This document shows positions 32,540 to 41,223 of a DNA stretch of 64,000 nt, one piece after another. A model generated the notes under the pieces. That model was given only the letters and a program-made list of their open reading frames with translations, was not told where the DNA came from and did no database searches. Location: NCBI RefSeq assembly GCF_018219155.1, contig NZ_CP056123.1, positions 3,977,505-4,041,504 of the forward strand, given 5' to 3'. The position numbers were made by a program, and so were the translations under genes. Position 1 is the first letter of the stretch. Every line of letters starts with the position of its first letter. This DNA is from Moritella sp. 24. Lineage in GTDB: Bacteria; Pseudomonadota; Gammaproteobacteria; Enterobacterales; Moritellaceae.

Positions 32540-33354
32540 ACGACAAGGTCCATTTAGGTCACACCGCGAAAAAACGTTTTGGTCAAAACTTCTTACATGA
32601 TGCATATGTAATTGGTCAAATCGTTGCATCGATTAATCCGCAAAAAGGTCAAAACCTAATTGAGATTGGTCCAGGTTTAGCAGCATTAACCGAGCCAGTA
32701 GCTGATTGTGTAGATAGAATGACAGTTGTTGAGCTTGATAGAGATCTTGCTGAACGTCTAGCGGAACACCCAGTATTATCTAAGAAATTAGATATTAACC
32801 AAGCAGACGCAATGCGTTTTGATTTCCGTCAGTTAATCAAACCAGACATGAAAATGCGTATATTTGGTAATTTACCATACAACATTTCAACGCCATTAAT
32901 GTTCCACTTATTTGAGTTTCATGAAGATATCCAAGATATGCACTTCATGTTACAAAAAGAAGTAGTACAACGTTTAGCAGCAAGCCACAACACTAAAAGT
33001 TATGGCCGCTTAACAGTGATGACACAGTACTACTGTAATGTAACTCCAGTACTTGAAGTTGGCCCTGGTGCATTCAAACCTGCACCAAAAGTTGACTCAG
33101 CCGTTGTTCGTTTAGAACCACATGCTGTTTTACCATACCCAGCAAAAAGCTTAAAAGTACTTAATCACGTAGTAACAAGTGCATTTAACCAACGCCGTAA
33201 AACAATCCGTAATAGCTTGAAAAAAGTAATTTCGGTTGAAGATATTGAAGCTTTAGGTATTAATGTTTCTCTACGTCCAGAGAACTTAACGCTAGAAAAT
33301 TATGTTACGATAGCTAACTTCGTAGCAGATAATCCAATGCAAGCAGCGGATTAA
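32536..33354 (+). CDS. rsmA: 16S rRNA dimethyladenosine transferase RsmA (KsgA)
   Basis: RsmA dimethylates two adjacent adenines near the 3' end of 16S rRNA, a late checkpoint in small-subunit assembly. The 272-residue protein has the family opening [10 protein letters not shown], the SAM-binding [14 protein letters not shown], and the target-base motif GNLPYNIS (about 115). A C-terminal helical domain contains [13 protein letters not shown]. It overlaps pdxA and is followed after 15 bp by apaG. Confidence 0.97.
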   Translation: MNDKVHLGHTAKKRFGQNFLHDAYVIGQIVASINPQKGQNLIEIGPGLAALTEPVADCVDRMTVVELDRDLAERLAEHPVLSKKLDINQADAMRFDFRQLIKPDMKMRIFGNLPYNISTPLMFHLFEFHEDIQDMHFMLQKEVVQRLAASHNTKSYGRLTVMTQYYCNVTPVLEVGPGAFKPAPKVDSAVVRLEPHAVLPYPAKSLKVLNHVVTSAFNQRRKTIRNSLKKVISVEDIEALGINVSLRPENLTLENYVTIANFVADNPMQAAD

Positions 33355-33369
33355 TAGGCGCTCGTATCA

Positions 33370-33747
33370 ATGATAAGTTTAGCTGATTCATTCACTCTTA
33401 TCATTGATACCGAATATATCGAAGAAGTATCTGTACCTACTCAGCTCAGGTACTTCTTTACTTATACGATCACCATAACCAATCCATTAGACCAAGCAGT
33501 TAATGTATCTGCCATCCAATTATTACTCACTGATGGTGACGGTACGGTTAGCGAATTAAATAATCCCTTTCAAAATAATGACTATCTTATCTCTTCACAG
33601 CAAGATTTTTGCTATAGCAATGATATAATTACCCATTCTCCATTGAGTATTGTTCAAGGAAAGATTGAATTAAGACTCAACGCAAGTGAATTAGTCGTGA
33701 TTACTATCGAACCATTTCGCCTTGTCACACCTAATCTTTTGCACTAA
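33370..33747 (+). CDS. apaG: ApaG-domain protein (divergent)
   Basis: This is a small beta-sandwich protein of unclear role, encoded between rsmA and apaH as in E. coli. The 125-residue length and the ends of the domain fit ApaG: FFTYTITITNPLDQAV early and EPFRLVTPNLLH at the C-terminus. The middle is unusual. The usual GNG-like turn reads TDGDGTVSE, and the conserved VVG..P...G..F.Y.SG stretch is replaced by LNNPFQNNDYLISSQQDF. The frame is intact, so it is a diverged gene rather than a pseudogene. Position and length support the call more than sequence does. Confidence 0.8.
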   Translation: MISLADSFTLIIDTEYIEEVSVPTQLRYFFTYTITITNPLDQAVNVSAIQLLLTDGDGTVSELNNPFQNNDYLISSQQDFCYSNDIITHSPLSIVQGKIELRLNASELVVITIEPFRLVTPNLLH

Positions 33748-33826
33748 TAGATTAAACGCATTATAGATTAAACGCATTAACTCACATATTTCATTATGCT
33801 AGTTCAGTAAGAAAGGTAATTAATAC

Positions 33827-34651
33827 ATGGCAACTTATTTTGTTGGTGATATTCAAGGCTGTTTCGATGATCTACAACACCTATTACAACAAGCTGATTT
33901 TGATCCTCAGCAAGATCAACTTTGGTTGACTGGCGATCTCGTCGCGAGAGGGCCGAAATCATTAGAAACGCTACGCTTTGTAAAAGGACTTGGGACTTCA
34001 GCTATAACGATACTCGGTAATCATGACTTACATTTACTCGCAATTGACGCAGGATTAGCTAAGCTAAATCCCAAGGATAAAACGCAACCTATCTTTGATG
34101 CCGACGATAAAGATGAATTGTTACAGTGGCTACGACAACAGCCGCTTTTGGCTCACCATGAAGCATATAACATTATTATGGTGCATGCTGGTATCAGCCC
34201 TCAGTGGACTCAACAGCAAGCCAAACAATATGCTCAAGAGGTCAATGCACAATTGCGCGGTGATGATTATCTCGCATTATTAACAAATATGTACGGCGCA
34301 CAACCTGATTATTGGTCTGAAGGATTACAAGGCTTCGATCGTTTGCGTTTTATTATCAATGCATTTACCCGTATGCGCTTCTGCGCTTCTGACGGACAGT
34401 TAGAATTCCATAACAAACATTCGCCAGCAACAAATAGCAATACACAGCATATCCCTTGGTATGAAGTTGCAGGCCCACACCTTGATGATGCTCATGTGAT
34501 CTTTGGTCACTGGGCTGCGTTAGAAGGCGAATGTAGCCATGAAAATGCCACAACACTTGATACTGGCTGTGTATGGGGAAATAGCCTGACTATGTTACGA
34601 TGGGAAGATAAGGCAGTTTTTTCAGTCCCCTGCCCCATATATGCGACATAA
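33827..34651 (+). CDS. apaH: Bis(5'-nucleosyl)-tetraphosphatase, symmetrical (ApaH)
   Basis: ApaH splits diadenosine tetraphosphate into two ADP and also removes Np4 caps from RNA. The metallophosphatase motifs are intact: GDIQGCFDDL at residue 7, GDLVARGP (about 37-44) and GNHDLHL (about 63). Later metal-ligand histidines lie in VHAGISPQW and VIFGHWAAL, and a C-terminal TLDTGCVWG closes the fold. The 274 residues are standard. An AAGG site precedes the ATG. It ends the surA-apaH cluster. Confidence 0.96.
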   Translation: MATYFVGDIQGCFDDLQHLLQQADFDPQQDQLWLTGDLVARGPKSLETLRFVKGLGTSAITILGNHDLHLLAIDAGLAKLNPKDKTQPIFDADDKDELLQWLRQQPLLAHHEAYNIIMVHAGISPQWTQQQAKQYAQEVNAQLRGDDYLALLTNMYGAQPDYWSEGLQGFDRLRFIINAFTRMRFCASDGQLEFHNKHSPATNSNTQHIPWYEVAGPHLDDAHVIFGHWAALEGECSHENATTLDTGCVWGNSLTMLRWEDKAVFSVPCPIYAT

Positions 34652-34747
34652 TTAACTAAAATAAGATTAAATAATAAGCGGGTTATCACAGTGTTACTCC
34701 AATGTTAAGTAATAACATTGCTGTTCGTATATACTGCCCCCTAAATT

Positions 34748-34803
34748 TTAGCCAACCCACATCAATATTACCGCAGACAAGTATATTGACGTGGCTTGGT
34801 TGA
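34748..34803. repeat. Long imperfect inverted repeat upstream of putP
   Basis: The segment 34752-34768 pairs with 34783-34799 with two mismatches, and weaker pairs extend the stem outward to 34748/34803. The 14-nt loop is 34769-34782. No T-run follows on the plus strand. It lies 97 nt after apaH and about 60 nt before putP, where it could end apaH transcripts or regulate putP. Confidence 0.5.
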
Positions 34804-34861
34804 GTTTAATAATAAAAAACAATAAAAATAAATAACAACTTCACAACTAAGGCTTATATAC

Positions 34862-36352
34862 ATGATTGAAAATAATTTCATGATTTCAGCTACATTCATT
34901 GCTTACCTTGCTGTTATGCTCGGTATCGGTGTGTATGCTTATCGACAAACGAGTAATGCAACAGACTACTTTTTGGGCGGCCGTAACTTAGGTCCTTGGC
35001 CTGCAGCGTTATCTGCTGGTGCTTCTGACATGAGTGGTTGGTTACTACTTGGCTTACCTGGTTATGCATATGCAGCTGGTATGGAAGCGATCTGGTTAGC
35101 AGGTGGTTTATTAATTGGTACTTGGCTTAACTGGCTAATCTGTGCAAAACGTTTACGTACGTACAGTATTGTAACCAAATCAATCACGTTACCAGAATTC
35201 CTATCACGTCGTTTTAAAGACGATTCAAAAGCAATTCAAATTTGTTCAGCATTCTTTATCCTGATGTTCTTCTTGTTCTATACAAGTTCAGGCTTAGTTG
35301 CTGGCGGTAAATTATTTGAAACAGTATTCGGCCTTGATTATCAACTTGCTGTTGTAATCGGCACTGTTTGTGTTGTTTCTTACACGTTATTTGGCGGTTT
35401 CTTAGCAGTATCTTGGACTGATTTAGTACAAGGACTATTAATGTCAGCAGCACTATTAATCGTGCCGCTAAGCGCAATGGACGGTAGTTTTAGCGATCTA
35501 GGTGCTGCAATGGCAGACATTAACCCAGAACTACTGACTATGTGGCAGAATAGCAAAGGTGAAGACCTGAGTATGATTGCTATTATCTCATTAGCAGCTT
35601 GGGGTCTAGGTTACTTCGGTCAGCCACATATTCTGGCTCGCTTTAAAGCAACACGTAGCAATAAAGATCTTGTTAAAGCACGTCGTATTGCCGTTGTTTG
35701 GACTTCATTGTCTATGTTTGGTGCGATGTTAGTTGGTTTAGTGGGTCTTGTTTACACGAATACGAATAACATCACTATCGCTGACGCTGAAACTATCTTC
35801 ATGTTATTAGTGAACAGCCTATTTCACCCTGTTATTGCTGGTATTCTACTTGCAGCTATCTTAGCCGCAATCATGAGTACTGCGGATTCACAACTACTTG
35901 TATCATCATCAGCACTTGCTGAAGATTTCTACAAACAACTTGTTCGCCCACAAGCAAGCAGTGAAGAACTTGTAAAAGTAGGTCGTTACGGTGTTGTTGG
36001 TCTTTCTATCATTGCATTGCTACTTGCACTGAATCCTGACAGCTCAGTACTTGGTTTAGTGTCTTATGCTTGGGCTGGTTTTGGTGCTGCATTTGGTCCT
36101 GCACTAATCATCTCATTATACTGGCGTGGAATGACGCGTAACGGTGCCCTTGCAGGTATTATTATTGGTGCGGTTACAGTTGTGGTATGGAAACAACTAA
36201 GTGGCGGTATCTTTGACCTGTATGAAATCGTACCGGGTATCATTTTTGCTTCTATTGCAATTGTTGTTATCTCACTCGTTGGTAAAAAAGACGACTACAG
36301 TATTCAAGAGCAATATGACGAATTCGAGTCTAGCTTAGATACAATGGCGTAA
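34862..36352 (+). CDS. putP: Sodium/proline symporter PutP
   Basis: PutP is an inner-membrane sodium:solute symporter (SSS family) that imports proline. The 496 residues give the expected 13-helix pattern. Conserved features include GGRNLGPWPAALSAGASDMSGWLLLGLPG (about 40-68, with the sodium/substrate residues) and FGQPHILARF (about 258). AAIMSTADSQLLVSSSALAEDFY (about 338) is the TM8 sodium site. In E. coli apaH and folA are neighbours; here putP separates them. Proline uptake would fit osmoprotection in a marine organism. Confidence 0.94.
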   Translation: MIENNFMISATFIAYLAVMLGIGVYAYRQTSNATDYFLGGRNLGPWPAALSAGASDMSGWLLLGLPGYAYAAGMEAIWLAGGLLIGTWLNWLICAKRLRTYSIVTKSITLPEFLSRRFKDDSKAIQICSAFFILMFFLFYTSSGLVAGGKLFETVFGLDYQLAVVIGTVCVVSYTLFGGFLAVSWTDLVQGLLMSAALLIVPLSAMDGSFSDLGAAMADINPELLTMWQNSKGEDLSMIAIISLAAWGLGYFGQPHILARFKATRSNKDLVKARRIAVVWTSLSMFGAMLVGLVGLVYTNTNNITIADAETIFMLLVNSLFHPVIAGILLAAILAAIMSTADSQLLVSSSALAEDFYKQLVRPQASSEELVKVGRYGVVGLSIIALLLALNPDSSVLGLVSYAWAGFGAAFGPALIISLYWRGMTRNGALAGIIIGAVTVVVWKQLSGGIFDLYEIVPGIIFASIAIVVISLVGKKDDYSIQEQYDEFESSLDTMA

Positions 36353-36380
36353 TAACCACCAGCAATAAATGTTAACAATA

Positions 36381-36426
36381 AAAATGCCGCGCTATCCCTA
36401 TAAATAAAGGGTTAGCGCGGCATTTT
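36381..36426. terminator. Bidirectional terminator between putP and folA
   Basis: AAAATGCCGCGCTA.CCCT pairs with its complement (36409-36426) around an 8-nt loop, with A and T tracts outside on both strands. It separates the convergent putP and folA. Confidence 0.85.
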
Positions 36427-36462
36427 ATTTTCTACATCGTCGTTCAGCTTACGAACAACTAA

Positions 36463-36951
36463 CTACTTCACTCGTTCAAGTAAACTAAAGCGGTAATCGT
36501 GCGGATTTTTATCATCAGCCGCATAATACTCATTTTCGATTTCTTGCCAATTGTATTGTTCATAATCAGGGAACCAAGTATCCCCTTCCGTCGTTAATTC
36601 AATATGAGTCAAATACAAACGGTCTGTCGCAGCTAAGCATTGGTTATAAATGGTTGCACCACCAATAATCATTAACTCCTCAACCTCACCCGCAGCTGTA
36701 ACAGCGTCTTCTAATGTTGCAACAACAGTAACACCTTCAGGCTTATAATCTGCTTGTCTACTTAACACAATATTTAAACGCCCAGGTAATGGACGCCCAA
36801 TTGATTCAAAGGTATTACGCCCCATCACGATAGGTTTTCCTAACGTCGCACGTTTAAACAGTTGTAATTCAGCAGGTAAATGCCACGGCATTTTATTATC
36901 TAAACCAATCACTCGGTTATTTGCCAGCGCGGCAATCATGGAAATAATCAC
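36463..36951 (-). CDS. folA: Dihydrofolate reductase (Moritella-type)
   Basis: DHFR reduces dihydrofolate to tetrahydrofolate with NADPH. The 162 residues show the family motifs RVIGLDNKMPWHLPAEL, MGRNTFESIGRPLPGR and IIGGATIY. The catalytic acid is glutamate (E28), where E. coli and most bacteria have aspartate (D27). From memory this and the rest of the sequence match the characterised Moritella profunda enzyme nearly throughout, which is my main reason for naming the genus. The GTG start has a strong AAGGAG 5 nt upstream. It is 13 bp from yjjB. Confidence 0.98.
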   Translation of the reverse strand: MIISMIAALANNRVIGLDNKMPWHLPAELQLFKRATLGKPIVMGRNTFESIGRPLPGRLNIVLSRQADYKPEGVTVVATLEDAVTAAGEVEELMIIGGATIYNQCLAATDRLYLTHIELTTEGDTWFPDYEQYNWQEIENEYYAADDKNPHDYRFSLLERVK

Positions 36952-36964
36952 AACAACTCCTTAA

Positions 36965-37432
36965 TCAAACAATAGGCTTATTACGGTACACCAGCACAGG
37001 GGCGATCGCCAGACCAAAGCTCAAGCCAGTTAAAATAAAAAGTGTCAGTAAGCCGTTTTCAACCACTTGTTGTTGTAATTCCACGCTGTAACCTTGATGA
37101 TGTAGAGTCATCAACCCAGTCATTGTCTTATAAGCATACACACCTGGTATCATCGGAATTATCGCAGCAACCGTGACAACAGGCCGTGGGATAACCACCC
37201 TTCTAGACCAAGGTACTGTTGCCAGCCCCAGTAATGTCGCAGCAATAAACGATGCCCACTCTATCGGAACATTAAAATGTAACAACAACGAACGTATCGC
37301 ATGCGCACTGGCGGCAAATAACACACAGGCTAATAAAGCTTGTCGAGGGACATTAAATAACAACGCAAAACCAAATGCAGCGATACCAGCAAACACGGCA
37401 TCATCAACCAACATCATTAATAGTGTATTCAT
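36965..37432 (-). CDS. yjjB: YjjB-type subunit of a ThrE-like exporter
   Basis: YjjB is the small membrane subunit that works with YjjP; in E. coli the pair exports succinate. About 155 residues with four or five hydrophobic segments match E. coli YjjB: GFALLFNVPRQAL, FNVPIEWASFIAATLLG, WSRR and VTVAAIIPMIPGVYAYKTM. The frame is open 28 codons further upstream inside yjjP, but the ATG at 37432 overlaps the yjjP stop (ATGA) and matches the family start. The two are therefore translationally coupled. Confidence 0.9.
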   Translation of the reverse strand: MNTLLMMLVDDAVFAGIAAFGFALLFNVPRQALLACVLFAASAHAIRSLLLHFNVPIEWASFIAATLLGLATVPWSRRVVIPRPVVTVAAIIPMIPGVYAYKTMTGLMTLHHQGYSVELQQQVVENGLLTLFILTGLSFGLAIAPVLVYRNKPIV

Positions 37433-38241
37433 AACCAACCTCCCAGTAATGCTAGTTGTACAGCCAAGACAATACCGAGAGCTGAAGACAGTGTTAATAA
37501 TGTAGCGGTCATCCACCTTGCCATGCCGATGGTGACATGACCTTTCACCATGTCCGATACAGCATTAATTAACGGAAAGCCCGGTACGAGCTGTAATACA
37601 CTGGTTATCATAATTAATTCTGGGTTATTTCCCCACCCAAAACCTGTCGCAAAACTACCAATAAAAGTAGCGAAAAATGCAGTAATGAAAAACACGGTAA
37701 GTAAATTATGATGCAATTGAGTTAACCACTGACGAATACGCATCGCAATGAAACTCGTCAACCAAGTACAAATAAATATAATATTATCGCCACCAAATAG
37801 ATGACTAAAGCAGGCGCAAGACAATGCGACAAAACAGGCAACCAATACAGCGTTATATCTGGGCACATCCAAATTATCTAATCGTGTTTTTATTTGGTCT
37901 AGATCGTAGATTTTTCTTTCCGCAAGGATGCAAATTCGCTGCACTTCGCAAACGATCCCCATATCAATGCCATGCGCTTTCATCGTTCGTGTTGTTGTCA
38001 CACAGTGATCGTTAAATCGGGTGGTAAGTATGATGGCTTTGGAGGTCAGTGCAATTTCAACACTTTCTAAACCAAACGCGATGCCAAGGCGCTCTGTTGT
38101 CTGTTCTATCAATCTGCTTTCAGCGTTATACGCCTGTAATAACTGCCCTACACGCGCGATAACACGCGTAATGGCAGCTTGTTCTTCATAACTAATAACA
38201 GCGTTGTTATTAGTTATGTATCCACTAACGTCATCATCCAT
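37429..38241 (-). CDS. yjjP: YjjP-type subunit of a ThrE-like exporter
   Basis: YjjP is the larger subunit of a split threonine/serine exporter (ThrE) family transporter. The 270 residues have a soluble N-terminal half (QAYNAESRLIEQTTERLGIAFGLESVEIALTSKAIILTT) and a hydrophobic C-terminal half. The latter carries the family's CACFSHLFGGD, LVPGFPLINAVSDMVKGH and GMARWMTATLLTL blocks. It precedes and overlaps yjjB. The succinate role is taken from the E. coli homologue; amino acid export cannot be excluded. Confidence 0.9.
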   Translation of the reverse strand: MDDDVSGYITNNNAVISYEEQAAITRVIARVGQLLQAYNAESRLIEQTTERLGIAFGLESVEIALTSKAIILTTRFNDHCVTTTRTMKAHGIDMGIVCEVQRICILAERKIYDLDQIKTRLDNLDVPRYNAVLVACFVALSCACFSHLFGGDNIIFICTWLTSFIAMRIRQWLTQLHHNLLTVFFITAFFATFIGSFATGFGWGNNPELIMITSVLQLVPGFPLINAVSDMVKGHVTIGMARWMTATLLTLSSALGIVLAVQLALLGGWL

Positions 38242-38310
38242 GGTTACATTTAGCCACCTATCACTTATTGGTTAGGTGATTATAACGGCAAACTGTATAA
38301 AGAAATAGCA

Positions 38311-39099
38311 CTACATGATGATAGGGTGCGAAAACGCATTATTGTTAATCACCGTACTTTCATAACCATAAACGTCTCTAATATTATCGGTTGTTACTAC
38401 TTGTTTCGCGCTACCATTGGCACAGATATTACCTTCCTTTAATAAGATAATTCTGTCTGCATACTTTGCCGCAAGGTTAAGATCATGCAGCACAGCAACA
38501 ACCGCGACACCCGTTTTCGTTAAATGCTTCGCACTCTTCAATAATTGATGCTGATAATTAATATCAAGGGCTGCCGTTGGCTCATCAAGTAATAGTAACT
38601 GAGGTTTATCTTTATTACCCACCGCAAGTTGCAATAGTATGCGAGCAAAATGAACGCGCTGCTTTTCACCACCAGATAAAGTAGGGTAAGCGCGAATTCT
38701 GAGATGATCTATCTCTTGCTCAACCAAAATAGCATCAGCAAGCGTTTGTACTTTAGCTTTACCGCAGTCTGCTTGTAGCCCACCCATTAACACAACATCA
38801 ATAACCTGAAATGAAAAACTTAAACTGGCACTTTGTGGTAATACAGCAAGTGTTTTAGCGATCTCACCCATGCTAATCGTACTGCGCAGTTCGCCATTTA
38901 AAAATATCGACCCAGAGCTCGGCTTTAACTCACCAGTAATGGCTTTGAACAATGAGCTTTTACCTGCACCATTAGGACCTAGTACAGCCAAGAACTCCCC
39001 TTCACCCAATGTTAAATTAAGATCATTAAAAATACATTTTCCTGCAATATTATAATTAAGTTGCTGGCAATGCAGTACTGGTGCAGTCATATTTGACAT
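38311..39099 (-). CDS. hmuV: Hemin ABC importer, ATP-binding protein HmuV (HutD)
   Basis: This ATPase powers hemin import across the inner membrane. The 262 residues contain Walker A GPNGAGKSS (about 40-48), a Q-loop (VLPQSASLSFSF), the signature LSGGEKQRVHFARIL, Walker B LLLLDEPTAALD and the switch histidine in VLHDLNLAAKYAD. It begins 4 bp after hmuU and is last in the hmuTUV operon, whose permease and binding protein identify the substrate as heme. Confidence 0.94.
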   Translation of the reverse strand: MSNMTAPVLHCQQLNYNIAGKCIFNDLNLTLGEGEFLAVLGPNGAGKSSLFKAITGELKPSSGSIFLNGELRSTISMGEIAKTLAVLPQSASLSFSFQVIDVVLMGGLQADCGKAKVQTLADAILVEQEIDHLRIRAYPTLSGGEKQRVHFARILLQLAVGNKDKPQLLLLDEPTAALDINYQHQLLKSAKHLTKTGVAVVAVLHDLNLAAKYADRIILLKEGNICANGSAKQVVTTDNIRDVYGYESTVINNNAFSHPIIM

Positions 39100-39103
39100 C
39101 AGA

Positions 39104-40156
39104 CTATATCCCTAATTTAGAGCGTTGTTGTAAAAGTAAAATAATAAAGAAAGGACTACCAAGTAATGCAGTAATAATACCAACAGGTACTTCACTTGGG
39201 GCCATGACAGTACGTGCTAATATATCTGCAAGTAATAGCAATAAAGCCCCTAACATTGCCGACAATGGTAATAAACGTTGATGATCAGGCCCTACTAATA
39301 GGCGAACCAAATGCGGAATAATCAAGCCAATAAAACCAATCATACCCGCGATAGATACCGCAACACCTAAACCGACTGCACAACAAAATATTAAACGACG
39401 TTTTATACGTACAATGTCGATACCAAGGTGTACCGCTTCTGCATCACCTAACAATAAAATATTCAATGATTTAGCCGATGACATAAAGACCACCAGCAGA
39501 AATACAAGCGTCATGCTACTGATACTAATGCTGATCCAATTACTGCCAGCCATTGACCCCATCTGCCATAAGCTTAAATCACGTAAGCTTTGATCATCGG
39601 CTATATACGTTAGCATGCCCATGCCCGCACCAGCGATCGCGCTGATAGCCACGCCCGCAAGTAGCATCACTACCACAGAACTACCTTGACTGCTTGTACC
39701 AAGCTTATACACCAACAAACAAACAGCTAATGCAAACGTAAATGCAAAAAATGATACTGTACTTAATTGTAACCAATCAGGTAAATCAACCATCACATCA
39801 GCAAAAATAACAATACCCAGGCCAGCACCCAGCGCTGCACCACTGCTTACACCAATAATACCGGGATCCGCAAGCGGGTTACGAAAGACCCCTTGCATCA
39901 CAGCGCCTGTTAATCCCAATATCCCGCCAATAGATAAACAAAGCAATGTACGAGGCAGTCTAATATTACTGACGACAATGGCATTCTGCGCACTGACAGG
40001 CGCTTGCCAATTAATCCAATCGGTAAATAACGCTTTGATACTGTCAGCAAACGAGATCGCCATTGGCCCAACAGAAACAGATAACACCACCATCGATGCA
40101 AGACAGAGTAAAACAAGACTAGGTAACAATAATGGCCATCGGCTATTCACAAACAT
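39104..40156 (-). CDS. hmuU: Hemin ABC importer, permease HmuU (HutC; FecCD family)
   Basis: This is the membrane channel of the hemin importer, a FecCD/BtuC-type permease. The 350 residues give about ten helices. The family block RLPRTLLCLSIGGILGLTGAVMQGVFRNPLADPGIIGVSSGAALGA (about 65-110) is clear. GFIGLIIPHLVRLLVGPDHQRLLPLSAMLGALLLLLADI forms the coupling region toward the C-terminus. It sits 12 bp after hmuT. Confidence 0.95.
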   Translation of the reverse strand: MFVNSRWPLLLPSLVLLCLASMVVLSVSVGPMAISFADSIKALFTDWINWQAPVSAQNAIVVSNIRLPRTLLCLSIGGILGLTGAVMQGVFRNPLADPGIIGVSSGAALGAGLGIVIFADVMVDLPDWLQLSTVSFFAFTFALAVCLLVYKLGTSSQGSSVVVMLLAGVAISAIAGAGMGMLTYIADDQSLRDLSLWQMGSMAGSNWISISISSMTLVFLLVVFMSSAKSLNILLLGDAEAVHLGIDIVRIKRRLIFCCAVGLGVAVSIAGMIGFIGLIIPHLVRLLVGPDHQRLLPLSAMLGALLLLLADILARTVMAPSEVPVGIITALLGSPFFIILLLQQRSKLGI

Positions 40157-40168
40157 ATACGCCCTTAA

Positions 40169-41020
40169 TTAATCTAGGTTGGCAGATAAGTAAGGGTATA
40201 ACTTACCCTGTAGCTGCTTTGCTTGTTCGATACTATTTAGTCCTAAACCACCAATTAATGCACTACCGTCAATCACATAAATTGCTTTATTACGACCTGC
40301 TGGTGTCTGCGCTAATAATGGCATGGCTGCAATTAAAGTATCGATATCTTGGTACTTCTTCCAATGGCGACCACTGACTAGAATACTTTCAGGCGCCATC
40401 GCTAAAAATGCTTCCGCTGATAACGCTTGATAAGAATTAAGTTCTGCAGCGGGGTTTACGCCACCAGCTAACGTCATAACCGAGTGAGCGGTCGTATTAC
40501 TACCAGCCGCTGTATAAGTTCCTTTATCATTTAGCAGTAAGAACAGCATTTTTTTCGTGGTTTTAATTGCTCGCTTATTCTCTTCTAGCTGCTTTATGTC
40601 ACTGTCTAATTTAGTTATTAATTGCTTAGCTTGTGATTTGCGATCTAATTTATCACCAAGCAAGGTGATCGTATCAAGTAAGTTAGCTGTCGTTGTTTCT
40701 GTCGGTAGAACCATCACTTCAACACCACTTTGCGATAACAGATCCAGCGTTGATTGTGGTCCCATTTCACTACTACCGATCAACGTATCTGGTGCTAATG
40801 ACAATAATCCTTCGGCTGATAACTGACGGTGATAACCAATCACAGGTAATTTTGATACGGCTGGATAGCGACTCGTTAAATCGACAGCAACCAAATCGTC
40901 TTGCTTATCTAAGGCTATGAGTAACTCAGTGACACCAGCACCCGCGCTAATAATACGTTCTCCGGCCGTACTACCAAATGACAATAATAAACAGCAAACG
41001 CTAATCAAAACCTTATTCAT
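40169..41020 (-). CDS. hmuT: Hemin-binding periplasmic protein HmuT (HutB)
   Basis: HmuT captures hemin in the periplasm and delivers it to HmuUV. The 283 residues start with a signal peptide (MNKVLISVCCLLLSFGSTAG) and form a two-lobed class III binding protein. AGVTELLIALD opens the N lobe. GYHRQLSAEGLLSLAPD carries the tyrosine expected to ligate heme iron, a hallmark that separates HmuT from siderophore-binding relatives. It heads the operon next to a Fur-box-like control region. Confidence 0.95.
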   Translation of the reverse strand: MNKVLISVCCLLLSFGSTAGERIISAGAGVTELLIALDKQDDLVAVDLTSRYPAVSKLPVIGYHRQLSAEGLLSLAPDTLIGSSEMGPQSTLDLLSQSGVEVMVLPTETTTANLLDTITLLGDKLDRKSQAKQLITKLDSDIKQLEENKRAIKTTKKMLFLLLNDKGTYTAAGSNTTAHSVMTLAGGVNPAAELNSYQALSAEAFLAMAPESILVSGRHWKKYQDIDTLIAAMPLLAQTPAGRNKAIYVIDGSALIGGLGLNSIEQAKQLQGKLYPYLSANLD

Positions 41021-41109
41021 CTTAATTCCAACCCGTATTAATTTAATGATATTTATAGTTAAATAAAGATAGATAAAACACTTCTAAATTTAACTCAGAC
41101 TTGCTCGGT

Positions 41110-41138
41110 AGTGTAAATAACAAACCCTTACAATGCAA
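41110..41138 (-). promoter_or_regulatory. Candidate promoter for hmuTUV
   Basis: On the minus strand, -35 TTGCAT (41133-41138) and -10 TACACT (41110-41115) are 17 bp apart. The -35 lies 2 bp from the Fur-box-like site. Both hexamers are imperfect. Confidence 0.35.
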
Positions 41139-41140
41139 AT

Positions 41141-41159
41141 GAGAATTGGTTGCATTATC
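41141..41159. promoter_or_regulatory. Fur-box-like operator shared by hmuT and hutX
   Basis: GAGAATTGGTTGCATTATC matches 12 of 19 positions of the Fur consensus GATAATGATAATCATTATC, including the whole right-hand hexamer. It overlaps the hutX candidate promoter and abuts the hmuT one. Iron-dependent repression of both arms of the heme module would fit; binding is inference. Confidence 0.6.
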
Positions 41160-41173
41160 ATTTCAGTTATATT
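41146..41173 (+). promoter_or_regulatory. Candidate promoter for hutX-hutZ
   Basis: -35 TTGGTT (41146-41151) and -10 TATATT (41168-41173) are 16 bp apart on the plus strand, about 50 nt before the hutX ATG. The -35 lies inside the Fur-box-like site. Confidence 0.45.
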
Positions 41174-41223
41174 AATCTGCTCCCCTAACTTCAACGATAA
41201 AGTCATTTAAAAGGCTAAACAGT

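Noticed and set aside
37173-37505. 110-codon plus-strand frame opposite yjjB/yjjP
   Set aside because: It is an antisense shadow of two recognisable membrane proteins, with no family resemblance.
36965-37516. Longer yjjB start giving 183 residues
   Set aside because: The extra 28 residues lie inside yjjP and do not match the family; the ATGA overlap start at 37432 does.
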